In this document: positions 13,258-21,960 of the stretch, piece after piece
Numbering within the stretch: position 1 is the stretch's first letter
Layout of the letters: each line of letters opens with the position of its first letter
IMG/VR virus record: IMGVR_UViG_3300032516_000039
Coordinates: 1 to 51,190 of that record
DNA length: 51,190 bases
Reading direction: 5' to 3' (one strand)
Source: a virus
Position numbers and translations under genes: made by a program
Notes under the pieces: generated by a model
The model's database searches: none
Told to the model about the DNA's origin: nothing
The model's input: the letters and a program-made list of their open reading frames with translations, nothing else

Positions 13258-13928
13258 TGTTAGGTATATCAATAGGCTCTGTTCACAAGATAGTCGGAGA
13301 CGATAAAGACCGCAACGAATATATAAAGTATATCAGAGATTGCGGATTAAAATTCGAGGCGATTGAATTGAACGCGCTTTGTAGTGACTTCAGATTGACC
13401 AATGATAACAGGACTTATTTAGATACGATGAAGCACGTATCAATTCACTTGCCGGTTGTGGATTATGATTTCTGGAAAGTATTACAGCAATATGATTTTA
13501 AATACTGGGTGGGACATTCCGATGTAAATTATAACGATGAAGATTTAATTGAAATTGAAGACGACGATATTATGCTAATTGAAAATCTGGATGCAGAAAC
13601 ATTATTAAAAATACCGGAAAATTATTTTAATGAACTCATAGAGAATTTTGATATCTGCTTCGACATATCCCACGAATTAAGCAAAGGACTTGACCTCTGC
13701 AAGTTTAACCTTGCTATGTATAAAGACAAAATAAAAGAGATACACATATCCGGATATAACAAAAAATGTCACGTACCTTTTTATTATGGGACACTACTTG
13801 AAATAGCAGAGTCATTAAAAAGGAATAATCTTTTAGAACTTCCGATAATCATGGAATATAATTTCGATAATCTTGAAGAAATGGAACATGAATATAATTT
13901 ATTAAAGGAAACATTATGTATAAAATAG
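13257..13928 (+). CDS. TIM-barrel protein of the sugar isomerase/AP-endonuclease-2 type
   Basis: A 223-residue protein with alternating strands: MLGISIGSVHK start, FEAIELNAL, VSIHLPV, FDICFDISHE (metal-type D-x-H), IKEIHISGYN and LPIIMEYNF (Glu at a metal-ligand position). That order fits xylose isomerase-like barrels, which epimerise or isomerise sugars using divalent metal. In this cassette an epimerase/isomerase step is plausible. Short for the family (250-300). Overlaps the downstream GNAT gene by 13 bp. Confidence 0.6.
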   Translation: MLGISIGSVHKIVGDDKDRNEYIKYIRDCGLKFEAIELNALCSDFRLTNDNRTYLDTMKHVSIHLPVVDYDFWKVLQQYDFKYWVGHSDVNYNDEDLIEIEDDDIMLIENLDAETLLKIPENYFNELIENFDICFDISHELSKGLDLCKFNLAMYKDKIKEIHISGYNKKCHVPFYYGTLLEIAESLKRNNLLELPIIMEYNFDNLEEMEHEYNLLKETLCIK

Positions 13929-14449
13929 AACCGTTGACTAAAGAACACAATTATAAAAAAATTGCTGGATGGTTTAATGATCCGATATTAAATAAATATA
14001 CAAGCCATAGAACGAAAAATATGTCTGATGAAGATGTGCAATATTATATTTATACTCTTGAAATTGTAGAAAATAAAAAAGCGTGGGCTATTTATGAAAT
14101 ATTTACTTTTTGCGGAACATCTGAATATAAGCATTACGGAAATATAAGTTTGCAAAATATCAATAATATAAATCGTTCGGCGGAAATAGCCTGGATGATA
14201 TCAGAGCAAGGGAAAGGGGCAGGGACGGAAGCCGGAAAGCAGGTGCTTGATTATGCTTTTAATATTCTCAATTTAAATCGTGTCTGGTGCGGGTGTGTTA
14301 AAGAAAATATTGGCATGGTAAAACTTGCTGGAAAGCTGGGTATGAAACAGGAAGGGATATCCCGCGAGGCTTTTTTCCTTGATGGTCGATATACAGATAT
14401 AATACAATTTGGAATTTTGAAAGGGGAATGGAATGAACATAAATCTTGA
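13916..14449 (+). CDS. GNAT-family N-acetyltransferase 2 (RimJ/RimL-like)
   Basis: A 177-residue GNAT enzyme: GNISLQNINNINRSAEIAWMI strand region, the acetyl-CoA loop GKGAGTEAGKQVLDYAF (about 98-114), LNRVWCGCVKEN, then LGMKQEGISREAFF. This matches PseH/LegH-like and RimJ-like enzymes that acetylate amino sugars or protein N-termini. Close to the MAF gene (17-bp overlap), an amino-sugar substrate is the natural guess. Distinct from GNAT 1, so two acetylation steps or substrates are possible. Confidence 0.8.
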   Translation: MYKIEPLTKEHNYKKIAGWFNDPILNKYTSHRTKNMSDEDVQYYIYTLEIVENKKAWAIYEIFTFCGTSEYKHYGNISLQNINNINRSAEIAWMISEQGKGAGTEAGKQVLDYAFNILNLNRVWCGCVKENIGMVKLAGKLGMKQEGISREAFFLDGRYTDIIQFGILKGEWNEHKS

Positions 14450-17099
14450 AAATAATCTCAAAGTAATAAGAAAGGTAAGCAAGAATCTTGCCGATGATAT
14501 TAAGAAATCATCTTGTACATGGGCGGAAATAATAAAGTCGAAGAACGGCAAGAACAATCTATACATAAATAAAAACAACCGTCCGGCGTATGCTTACAAT
14601 CCTGAAAATCCGATGAAGTCCGCAAAGATGATCGGCAAGCAGAAAGTATTTTATAAAGACACGGCCACGATGATTATCGGTATGGGTCTGGGACATACGG
14701 CATACGAAATTTTAAAACATAAAGAGAAAGGCCACAGGGTTTTTATAATCGAGCCTACTTTATGGATGATGAAAATGGCGTTCTCTGAATATGATTTCTC
14801 GAAATACATAACTGACGGAAGTCTTGTAATAGCAACCTCGAAAAATGATGTTGTCTATCTGTCAAACGTACTTGATACGCTCTATGTTATTCAGGATTGG
14901 ATGACAATCACGGAGCAGTATATTTTAACCTGCGAAGAATATAAAGAGATCGGCCAGTTTGCGCTTGAAATTATAAATCAGTTGCGGTGCAATACGGGAA
15001 CGGTGATGGGCGCGGGCCACATTATCGCAGAAAACGATATCAAGAATCTGCCGTATGTTATCAGGCATAGAGGGGTTATCGATTTAAAAGACCTGTTCAA
15101 GGGCAAGCCTGCAATATCCGTAAACACCGGCCCGTCATTGGCAAAGAATATCCATCTGCTTAAAGATGTCGCTGACAAGGTCGTTATTATTGCCGTAGCG
15201 CAAGCATTAAGAATATTACTTGCTTATGGTATCAAGCCAGATTTTATCTGCACGGTGGATTATGGTAAGGTTAACAAGGAACATTTTAACGGATTATTTG
15301 ATGAAAAGGATGTAAATCTCGTTTGTCTCAATCGGACATACGCGCCGATTATAAAGCAATGGCAAGGAACAAAGTTTATCGCCGGCACGCCGTGTCCAGG
15401 GTTTGAAGATTTTACAAAGGTATTACAGAGCAAGGGATTTTTAGAGCAGGGCGGAAGCGTGTCTCATATGAATCTGGGGCTGGCTTTACATCTTGGATGT
15501 GATCCGATTCTGGTCATAGGTCAGGACTTCGCGTATAGTCCGGATTTTCTTTCACACATTGAACAAGTGGACGCGGGCGGTCAGGTCAAGATTGATAACG
15601 GTATGTTGAAGTGGAAAATTAAAGATCCCAGGTCGAGTATAAAGACCGGAACTCATCCGATGGGCGGGGTTGTAATGGTTGACGGGTTACTCGGTGAATC
15701 AGTACCCACGAATATCGGACTTGCTTCGTTTATTTTATCATTTGAACGGATAATCGAAGGCAAGGGAAACAGGGTTATCGATTGCACTGAAGGCGGGGCA
15801 AAGAAGAAAGGCTCAATCCCGATGACACTGGAAAAGGCAATATCGGAATACTTAAAAAAGCCGATTGATAAATCAGTCATAGAACCGTTTAAGACAATCG
15901 ATCCGAACGCTGAAAAGTTGGTTGATGAAAGTCTTGAAGTATTGGTCAAAGACATTGAAAACCTTAAAAATATAATCGAACATTCGGCCGCGGGGCTGGC
16001 GACTTGTGAGGATATAAAGACAGCCATTAAAAAGCGTAAACGCAGTAAAAATAAAGATATTTATACAAAGAAAATTGACAAACTGCTGGAAGTGAATTTA
16101 AAACAAAGTCAGGACGCGCACGAATGCACGCTTAAAAATAACCTCATGGGAGTATCGATATTCCATGCCAGCCGAAGGATTAACGCACGGGATCTGGCTG
16201 TTTCCGGAAAGAATACCTACAAACAGAATAAAGAGGATTTACTCAATATACGGATCAAGCGGAACGAGACTATTTTGACAGCGGTGAAGGATTCTGCCGA
16301 AAAGCTATTGCCGATTTACAAAAAAACATATACTATATTAAAGAAGTACAAAGACACTGGAGATTTGAGCTTATTGGAAACGCCTATAGAAGAGACGATA
16401 AACTTGAAAGACGCCGATAAATATTTCAAGGTTGGCAACTGGGCTCATCCACTGGTTGATGCTGAAAAGGTTCTGAAAAAGCATAGCGATCTTGAAGCGC
16501 ACGAAATAATGAAAAAAGCGTGGGAGATGAGAGGATACGCCATTAACAAGGCGAAGGAATTATACAAGACCGAAAAGAGACAGGACCTCATAGACTACAA
16601 TGAATGGTGTGAACAATCTTACAAGCTCGGAAGGGCTGGAGACTTTAAAAAAGCCCTTGACTTTTTGATAAAGGCATATAAACTCAATCCAGACAAAGAG
16701 CGGGCGCGATGGGGGCTATCTAATACGTATTTCAGGCTCGGAAACATAGACAAGTGCATTGAATATTTCGAAGGGCTGGTCAAGGATTTTCCGGACGTAC
16801 TTCAATATCAATTTGAACTTGGTATTGTGACATTTGAAAAGGACTTGAACAAAGGAATTGAACTCATCACGGCCTTAATGGCCAAGACTGAATTATACGA
16901 TTATTTCTTTAAGGATTTGGGTCAGTTATTTATGGAATCCGGACAAACTGAAAAGGCGGTAGTTGCTTATGAGAATTACATTTCGAAGTATCCCGCTAAT
17001 TATGAAATATATAAAACTCTTGCGACACTTTATAAAAAACTGGGAGATATTAAGCAATCAGATAAAATGGATAAAATCTATAAGGAAATGACAGCTTAA
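14433..17099 (+). CDS. MAF/DUF115 (MptE-like) glycosylation protein with C-terminal TPR domain
   Basis: An 888-residue protein. The N-terminal part has a Rossmann-like segment (GMGLGHTAYEIL, then VFIIEPT), followed by the DUF115/MptE-like core with ISVNTGPSLAKN, FICTVDYGK and PILVIGQDFAYS (about residues 220-360). This is the fold of Maf proteins, which move nonulosonic acids onto flagellin or other proteins. Residues about 725-888 form TPRs (LGRAGDFKKALDFLIKAY; LGNIDKCIEYF; SGQTEKAVVAYENYI) suited to binding an acceptor protein. It ends the sugar cassette, so transfer of the phage-made sugar is its likely role. Acceptor unknown: virion, flagellin or host surface protein. Confidence 0.82.
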   Translation: MNINLENNLKVIRKVSKNLADDIKKSSCTWAEIIKSKNGKNNLYINKNNRPAYAYNPENPMKSAKMIGKQKVFYKDTATMIIGMGLGHTAYEILKHKEKGHRVFIIEPTLWMMKMAFSEYDFSKYITDGSLVIATSKNDVVYLSNVLDTLYVIQDWMTITEQYILTCEEYKEIGQFALEIINQLRCNTGTVMGAGHIIAENDIKNLPYVIRHRGVIDLKDLFKGKPAISVNTGPSLAKNIHLLKDVADKVVIIAVAQALRILLAYGIKPDFICTVDYGKVNKEHFNGLFDEKDVNLVCLNRTYAPIIKQWQGTKFIAGTPCPGFEDFTKVLQSKGFLEQGGSVSHMNLGLALHLGCDPILVIGQDFAYSPDFLSHIEQVDAGGQVKIDNGMLKWKIKDPRSSIKTGTHPMGGVVMVDGLLGESVPTNIGLASFILSFERIIEGKGNRVIDCTEGGAKKKGSIPMTLEKAISEYLKKPIDKSVIEPFKTIDPNAEKLVDESLEVLVKDIENLKNIIEHSAAGLATCEDIKTAIKKRKRSKNKDIYTKKIDKLLEVNLKQSQDAHECTLKNNLMGVSIFHASRRINARDLAVSGKNTYKQNKEDLLNIRIKRNETILTAVKDSAEKLLPIYKKTYTILKKYKDTGDLSLLETPIEETINLKDADKYFKVGNWAHPLVDAEKVLKKHSDLEAHEIMKKAWEMRGYAINKAKELYKTEKRQDLIDYNEWCEQSYKLGRAGDFKKALDFLIKAYKLNPDKERARWGLSNTYFRLGNIDKCIEYFEGLVKDFPDVLQYQFELGIVTFEKDLNKGIELITALMAKTELYDYFFKDLGQLFMESGQTEKAVVAYENYISKYPANYEIYKTLATLYKKLGDIKQSDKMDKIYKEMTA

Positions 17100-17117
17100 A
17101 AATAAAAGGAGATATAT

Positions 17118-17414
17118 ATGATAAATCAAGAAGTGATTAACTGTCTGGGAAAAAAAGCACAGGATAAAATAACAGGGGCAACCGGAATAATAGCCTCCGT
17201 AAGTTTTGATTTATATGGATGTATTCAAGCTTTAATCAATCCGTGTAAAGTAGATAAAGACGGTAAAGAAGTATTTTCTATGGGCTGGATAGATATTAAC
17301 CGGGTAAAAATATTAGGAGATAAGACCATAATGGAAAATCCGCATTATTTACAAACCAATTCCGATACTATAAAATACGTAAGGGGATGTGCGAATAAAC
17401 CGATGAAGGTATAA
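17118..17414 (+). CDS. Hypothetical protein (98 aa)
   Basis: Strong AAAGGAG ribosome site. Beta-rich N-terminal half (KITGATGIIASVSFDLYGCIQALI), with DKITGATGI resembling small SH3-like domains in phage proteins that sit before terminases. No enzymatic motif. It starts the packaging region. Confidence 0.6.
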   Translation: MINQEVINCLGKKAQDKITGATGIIASVSFDLYGCIQALINPCKVDKDGKEVFSMGWIDINRVKILGDKTIMENPHYLQTNSDTIKYVRGCANKPMKV

Positions 17415-17415
17415 A

Positions 17416-17787
17416 TTGCCGATCAAAAAAGAAAATCTAAAACTCTATCCCGAGAATTGGAAAGAACTATCAGCCAGGCTAATTCAGGCCGCCGGAAACA
17501 AATGCCAGAAGTGCAAAGCTAAGAATAAAGAGCTTCATCCGCTCAGAGGTAAAGTCGTACACCTGGCAGTCGCCCACCTTGACCACGATCCGACAAACTG
17601 CAAGAAAAGCAATCTTAAAGTCTTTTGCCAGTGGTGTCACCTTGAATACGACAGACGGCATCATTCCATAAATGCGAATATGACTAAAATAAATAAAAAT
17701 AGTCCTGTACAAGTAAATGATTTTGATTCGTTTATAAAAACATTGCAGGAGAATTTTAATAAAGCGGTTAAACTGACGGAAAACTGA
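17416..17787 (+). CDS. HNH endonuclease next to the terminase genes
   Basis: TTG start after GAAGGT. 123 residues with CQKC, then VAHLDHDPTNCKKSNLKVFC and CHLEYDR, i.e. an HNH nuclease with two zinc CxxC-type pairs and catalytic His in HLDHD. HNH proteins encoded beside terminases in HK97-like phages (gp74 type) assist DNA packaging by cleaving at the genome end. Position directly before TerS-like and TerL supports that role; a homing endonuclease is the alternative. Confidence 0.8.
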   Translation: MPIKKENLKLYPENWKELSARLIQAAGNKCQKCKAKNKELHPLRGKVVHLAVAHLDHDPTNCKKSNLKVFCQWCHLEYDRRHHSINANMTKINKNSPVQVNDFDSFIKTLQENFNKAVKLTEN

Positions 17788-17793
17788 CAAGAA

Positions 17794-18168
17794 ATGGCAA
17801 ATTTAGAGAATCTTAAAAACGGCAAGAAATTCAAGAAAGGGCATCCTCCGATGGGAGGTAGGCCGAAGAACGTATTTACTCAGTACGCCGATAAATTCCA
17901 ATTAAGCAAAACAGACGTAAAGAACGTAATAAACCTTGTTCTCTCCAAAAATACCACAGAACTTGAAAAGATGATGAAGGACAAAGAGACCTCTGCGCTT
18001 CTGCTCGCCTTTATTTCAGCGTCAATCACAGCGATTAAGAAAGGCGATACAAGGTCTATTGAGTATATGCTTGACCGGTCTATTGGAAAGGTTGCGGATA
18101 AGCTGGATTTAAGCGCGGATGCTAAAGTCAGGATTGAAATCAGCAAAGAACTACTGCCGAAGAAATGA
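17794..18168 (+). CDS. Probable terminase small subunit-like protein
   Basis: 124 residues: a basic N-terminal tail (LKNGKKFKKGHPPMGGRPKN, like DUF5681 DNA-binding segments) and a helical middle and C-terminus. It overlaps the TerL gene by 4 bp, the normal position of TerS, whose oligomers recognise the packaging site. No direct motif proves TerS; the call rests on position, size and the basic DNA-binding-like N-terminus. Confidence 0.6.
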   Translation: MANLENLKNGKKFKKGHPPMGGRPKNVFTQYADKFQLSKTDVKNVINLVLSKNTTELEKMMKDKETSALLLAFISASITAIKKGDTRSIEYMLDRSIGKVADKLDLSADAKVRIEISKELLPKK

Positions 18169-19361
18169 GCGAGATATTAAAGGTACATGAACAGGTCAAC
18201 ACGACATTTAAGCATAGGGAGTTTTTCCAGTGTGACGATAGGATTGTATTATTCTACGGCTCTGCCGGATCCGGAAAAACGTTCACGACAGCCGACAAGA
18301 TACTCATTCGGACAGGCACAGAAGAAAAACTAAAGATAATAGTTGCAAGAAAGACATTGCCATCCTTGCGCCGGACTTGTATTCCAATCATTGAAGACCG
18401 CGCGAAGGCTCTCGGCATACCTTACCGCCTGAATAAATCCGATTTTATCGCGGATGTCAATATCGATTCTCAGATTTATTATCTATCCATGAACCATAAA
18501 GAAGATTACGAGAAAGTAAAATCAATAACAGATGTTGACATGATATGGATAGAAGAGGCGACCGAACTATCAGAGCAAGCGTTCGACATTCTTAATCTAC
18601 GTCTTCGGGGCGGGCAGGGCAATTACAGACAGTTGATATTATCGTTTAATCCTATCGGCACGACATCTTGGATTTACGATAAGTTTTTCATCCGAAATGA
18701 ACAGTGTACTAAAATACAGGCATTGATTAAAGACAATCCATACGCCGATAAAGAGTATGTCCAGATACTCGAAAACCTCAAAAATACAAACATGAATCTA
18801 TATAATGTTTACTGCCTGGGCGAGTGGGGCAGTCTTAAGGGGCAGATATATCAATATGAGATTGCTGAAAAGCCGCCGACTTACTTTGATGAGATTATTT
18901 ACGGGCTGGACTTCGGGTTTAATAATCCGACTGCATTGATTAAGATTTACGCGGTTGAAGATAAAGTATATCTTGAACAGATGATTTATAAATCCGGTCT
19001 GACAAATAATGACCTGATAAAAGAGCTGGGCTTACTCGGCATTGATAAGAATGCGCCGATATACGCAGACAGCGCGGAGCCGAACAGGATAGAAGAGATT
19101 TTCAGGGCCGGATATAATGTACGTCCGTCCGATAAAGACGTAAGCGCGGGCATTAGTTTTTGTCAATCGCGCAAGATATTTATAACCGAGGACTCATCTG
19201 ACTTGATAAAAGAAATGCAATCGTACATTTGGGCAGAGGATAAGAACGGTAAAGCTCTCGATGTGCCGGTCAAGTTTGCGGATCACCTGAATGATGCCTA
19301 CAGATACGCCTGTTACACACATCTCGGAAAGAGGGATGAAGTCAAGGTCAGATTTATATAA
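18165..19361 (+). CDS. terL: Terminase large subunit (PBSX-type ATPase/nuclease)
   Basis: A 398-residue packaging motor. The ATPase domain has Walker A GSAGSGKT at residues 32-39 and Walker B DMIWIEEATE (about 125-134). The RNase H-like nuclease has all three acidic clusters: YGLDFGFNNPTA, YADSAEP and DHLNDAYRYA. It docks on the portal, pumps DNA with ATP and cuts the concatemer. Length and motif order match PBSX/Terminase_3 family members. It is separated from the portal gene by about 7.5 kb of tail-fibre-type genes and endonucleases, unlike the usual adjacent order. Confidence 0.95.
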   Translation: MSEILKVHEQVNTTFKHREFFQCDDRIVLFYGSAGSGKTFTTADKILIRTGTEEKLKIIVARKTLPSLRRTCIPIIEDRAKALGIPYRLNKSDFIADVNIDSQIYYLSMNHKEDYEKVKSITDVDMIWIEEATELSEQAFDILNLRLRGGQGNYRQLILSFNPIGTTSWIYDKFFIRNEQCTKIQALIKDNPYADKEYVQILENLKNTNMNLYNVYCLGEWGSLKGQIYQYEIAEKPPTYFDEIIYGLDFGFNNPTALIKIYAVEDKVYLEQMIYKSGLTNNDLIKELGLLGIDKNAPIYADSAEPNRIEEIFRAGYNVRPSDKDVSAGISFCQSRKIFITEDSSDLIKEMQSYIWAEDKNGKALDVPVKFADHLNDAYRYACYTHLGKRDEVKVRFI

Positions 19362-19366
19362 AGTTC

Positions 19367-19394
19367 TTGACATTTTGGAGTATTAGGTTATACT
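19367..19394 (+). promoter_or_regulatory. Sigma70-type promoter after terL
   Basis: Perfect TTGACA (19367-19372), 16 nt, TATACT (19389-19394, five of six). Expected start near 19401. It faces a terminator at 19614-19658, so it predicts a short transcript of about 255 nt. Confidence 0.65.
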
Positions 19395-19571
19395 ATGGAT
19401 GATTTGCAATTTTTTCAAGGTTTGGACAATTATAAAAATAGTACTTTGAAGTTTATTAACGACTACTTGGGGGGGGATATTACAAATTTAAACATATATG
19501 TAAATCCTAAAATTTCAGTAGTTACAATCGATCTGTTGATAAGGCAGGACATAACGAAAATAAACAAATAA
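19395..19571 (+). CDS. Possible small ORF (58 aa) downstream of terL
   Basis: A 58-codon frame with acidic N-terminus (DDLQFFQGLDNYK) and a strand-like C-terminal half (ISVVTIDLLIR). Its ATG falls between the -10 box and the expected start of the transcript at about 19401, and GGAG lies about 15 nt upstream, too far for good translation. It contains an unusual run of eight G (19469-19476). Either it is translated from terL mRNA or the region is a non-coding RNA. Confidence 0.35.
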   Translation: MDDLQFFQGLDNYKNSTLKFINDYLGGDITNLNIYVNPKISVVTIDLLIRQDITKINK

Positions 19572-19613
19572 GGCCGGTATTACTTAATACAGGTCACGGA
19601 GTACTTATACAAC

Positions 19614-19658
19614 AAAAGCCCGTTTCCTTTGGTGTTTACCAGAGGTCGGGCTTTTTTT
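19614..19658 (+). terminator. Rho-independent terminator after terL region
   Basis: AAAAGCCCG (19614-19622) pairs with CGGGCTTTT (19647-19655). Inside, CCT-TGG pairs with CCA-AGG around a short loop. T-run at 19652-19658. It closes the packaging transcript and the short transcript from 19401, and precedes the homing endonuclease. Confidence 0.85.
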
Positions 19659-19674
19659 GCGTTAAGGATAAATT

Positions 19675-20175
19675 ATGAAATTAGAAATAATCAGTAAAAA
19701 ATACGGGATTAAAACAATCGTAATCGACGATGAAGATTATAATAAAATTAAAGATTATAAGTTACATATTATTTTTTGCAAAAAGAGTAAAGGTTTTTAT
19801 GCGAGGGCATACAAGAAAAAAACAGAATGTGAAACGAGAAAACAATATTATCTACATAGATATTTGGTCGATTGTCCCAAAGGTAAAATAACAGACCATA
19901 TTAACGGTGACTCCCTTGATAATAGAAAACAAAATTTAAGAATTTGTGATGGGTCTGAAAACATATGTAATTCAGGCAAAAGAGATATGGATTCAACATC
20001 AAAATACAAGGGAGTTAGTTTTGTTAAAAAGGAAAAAAAGTGGCAAGCGGCAATAATGAAAAATAAACAGACGAAATTTTTAGGCCATTTTATAAAAGAG
20101 ACGGACGCGGCTATGGCATATAATCAAGCGGCAATAAAATATCACGGTGAATTTGCACGATTGAATGAAATATAG
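19675..20175 (+). CDS. HNH homing endonuclease with AP2 DNA-binding domain
   Basis: 166 residues. The HNH_3 core is at LHRYLVDCPKGKITDHINGDSLDNRKQNLRI, with catalytic DH, then N-x-x-NL; the AP2 domain (STSKYKGVSF, KKWQAAI, FLGHFIKETDAAMAYNQAAIKY) follows. This is a widespread phage homing endonuclease class. It sits immediately behind the terL terminator. No intron or intein flanks are apparent, so it is a free-standing mobile gene. Confidence 0.9.
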   Translation: MKLEIISKKYGIKTIVIDDEDYNKIKDYKLHIIFCKKSKGFYARAYKKKTECETRKQYYLHRYLVDCPKGKITDHINGDSLDNRKQNLRICDGSENICNSGKRDMDSTSKYKGVSFVKKEKKWQAAIMKNKQTKFLGHFIKETDAAMAYNQAAIKYHGEFARLNEI

Positions 20176-20199
20176 TCTTATTTACATTGGAGGTTCAAC

Positions 20200-20589
20200 A
20201 TGGCGTTCACGAAAAAATATCTACCTTACGCAAGAGCTGAATACTTTGAATTTTACGCAGACGGAGACGGCGATACTGCGGACATGAATGAGAGCCTTGA
20301 CTTCTCTGTCTATGCTTATGAGCTGGCGGGGATACGGGTTACTTTCAGCGGCGTATGCTCTGCTGACATTTATCTCCGGGCTTACCTCGATAGTCCACAG
20401 AGTACGCATTCGACGCGGTACGATGGATATTTCTTATCTTACGCGCTCAATAATTCAATCTGGTATCAGTGGCAACCTTCAGTCGCGCCGATGCTGTTTC
20501 AAAATTCTGAAATCGTAATCATATCTTGTATCACTGACAATATTTATTCTCTGACCGTCTGGGGCTGGGCGATAACCGGAAGGGCTTAA
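20200..20589 (+). CDS. Hypothetical virion-associated protein (129 aa)
   Basis: TGGAGG ribosome site. The product is beta-rich with many Tyr/Trp (SIWYQWQPSV; SLTVWGWAITGRA), no signal peptide and no catalytic motif. Composition fits a small carbohydrate-binding or fibre-tip protein, and it precedes the collar-type fibre gene. No family identified. Confidence 0.6.
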   Translation: MAFTKKYLPYARAEYFEFYADGDGDTADMNESLDFSVYAYELAGIRVTFSGVCSADIYLRAYLDSPQSTHSTRYDGYFLSYALNNSIWYQWQPSVAPMLFQNSEIVIISCITDNIYSLTVWGWAITGRA

Positions 20590-20681
20590 TGACACGGGAT
20601 AAAATCAGAAAGCAGAAAGGATGTAACAACTGCAAAAAGGCAGAGGTCAAGAAGCTCAATAAGATTTTTGAGAAGAAATAA
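20589..20681 (+). CDS. Tiny lysine-rich protein (30 aa)
   Basis: Start overlaps the previous stop by one base (TAATG); 30 codons; basic, with CNNC. Too short for homology, but compact packing between two genes supports it being translated. Confidence 0.4.
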   Translation: MTRDKIRKQKGCNNCKKAEVKKLNKIFEKK

Positions 20682-20682
20682 T

Positions 20683-20871
20683 ATGAATTTAACAACTACA
20701 ACCAGATTAAAACAGCAGAGCGGATACGAAGAGATCCTCGGACTTGTCGAGGGCGACATGATAGAAATATCAAAGACAGTGAAAGGCGTTAAAACAAGAA
20801 TACTTGAATACGAACCGCCTGAAGGTATCACCGCAAAAGTAGAATTATCGTTTCACGTAACCGAGGGATAG
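20683..20871 (+). CDS. Small hypothetical protein (62 aa)
   Basis: ATG 20683 chosen over an upstream TTG, which would overlap the preceding tiny gene. Mixed strands (EEILGLVEGDMIEISK; AKVELSFHV). The frame ends on the base before the fibre gene starts, so it is probably part of the same operon and may assist fibre assembly. No family recognised. Confidence 0.5.
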   Translation: MNLTTTTRLKQQSGYEEILGLVEGDMIEISKTVKGVKTRILEYEPPEGITAKVELSFHVTEG

Positions 20872-21948
20872 ATGCTGGAAGATATTCCAACTACAGCAGG
20901 CAAAGTTTCGATAGCTATAGCAGGCAAAGTTCCGATAGGCGGGATAATAATGTGGTCAGGTACCATTGCGGCCATACCCATTCCCGTCTGGCAGTTATGC
21001 GATGGCACGGCGAATACACCTGGGCCTGATTTACGGGATAAATTTATTGTCGGTGCGAAACAGGATGACGCTGGAGTTGCCAAGTCAAATATACTTGGTG
21101 TGCTATCTCAATCTGGCGGGGCCACAGGCCATAGTCACAGCGGACACGCGGCGTTATCGCACACGGGCGCGAGTGTGGGAGACCATACAGGGCTGACACA
21201 TGGTTTATCGGTCGCCAATCATCCAGACCTTAAACATGTCGCACTTGCATCGCATCCGGCATTGTCCTTGCCAGGGCTGACACATGCTGATTTATCAGTT
21301 CCAGGGTACACCCATCCGCTATTGACAATAGAAGGACAAACCCACGAGGGTACATCCCCAGGAGCAACACATCCTTTATTAACAATAGAAGGCCAAAGTC
21401 ATGCCGTTCTATCTATTGCGGATATGACTGTTTCCGGTCCCGGGTTAACACATTCTGTTCATGGGAGTAGTGCAGCGAGTGTAGCGAGTGGCACGCCATC
21501 AAGATGGACAATAAGCTATGCTTTAACCGCCGCGCATCCAAGTCATCCGGCTTCACAGAATGTTGGAACACTGACAGCATGGAGCATATCACCCGCAAGC
21601 CATCCGACCTATACTGCAAGCGCACCAGCAAGCCATCCGACAGGCGGATTGACGATAAATTCTCACCCGACTTTCACGGCTTCAGCTCCGGCAAGTCACG
21701 CGGCGTTGAAGATTACAAGAGCGAGTCATCCGACATATACAGCAGACGGATTAGCACACGGCGGAGTCGGAACTCATGTAGGCACGGATTACGGAGTTCA
21801 CACATTCACAGCGCCTGCAGCGCACGGCACAGCGGGAACGGTGACACACTCATTTACAGAAGATTCGGCGCACGCGGTTTCGGCACATGATACGGTAACA
21901 CAAGTGCCGTCATTTTTTGCTTTGGCTTTTATCCAACGAATGTTATGA
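20872..21948 (+). CDS. Tail-collar-type fibre protein with His-rich repeats
   Basis: 358 residues. The N-terminal third has a phage tail-collar domain: IIMWSGTIAAIPIPVWQLCDGTANTPGPDL split about residues 24-53, then DKFIVGA, as in T4 gp12-like proteins. Residues about 85-330 hold many short repeats of the type (L)THADLSV / SHPTFTASA, with histidines every 6-10 residues. In trimeric fibres such histidines line the axis and bind metal ions, so a needle-like trimer is likely. It is a candidate receptor-binding protein. Base composition is richer in GC than the neighbouring endonuclease. Confidence 0.75.
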   Translation: MLEDIPTTAGKVSIAIAGKVPIGGIIMWSGTIAAIPIPVWQLCDGTANTPGPDLRDKFIVGAKQDDAGVAKSNILGVLSQSGGATGHSHSGHAALSHTGASVGDHTGLTHGLSVANHPDLKHVALASHPALSLPGLTHADLSVPGYTHPLLTIEGQTHEGTSPGATHPLLTIEGQSHAVLSIADMTVSGPGLTHSVHGSSAASVASGTPSRWTISYALTAAHPSHPASQNVGTLTAWSISPASHPTYTASAPASHPTGGLTINSHPTFTASAPASHAALKITRASHPTYTADGLAHGGVGTHVGTDYGVHTFTAPAAHGTAGTVTHSFTEDSAHAVSAHDTVTQVPSFFALAFIQRML

Positions 21949-21960
21949 TATAGAGAATAT

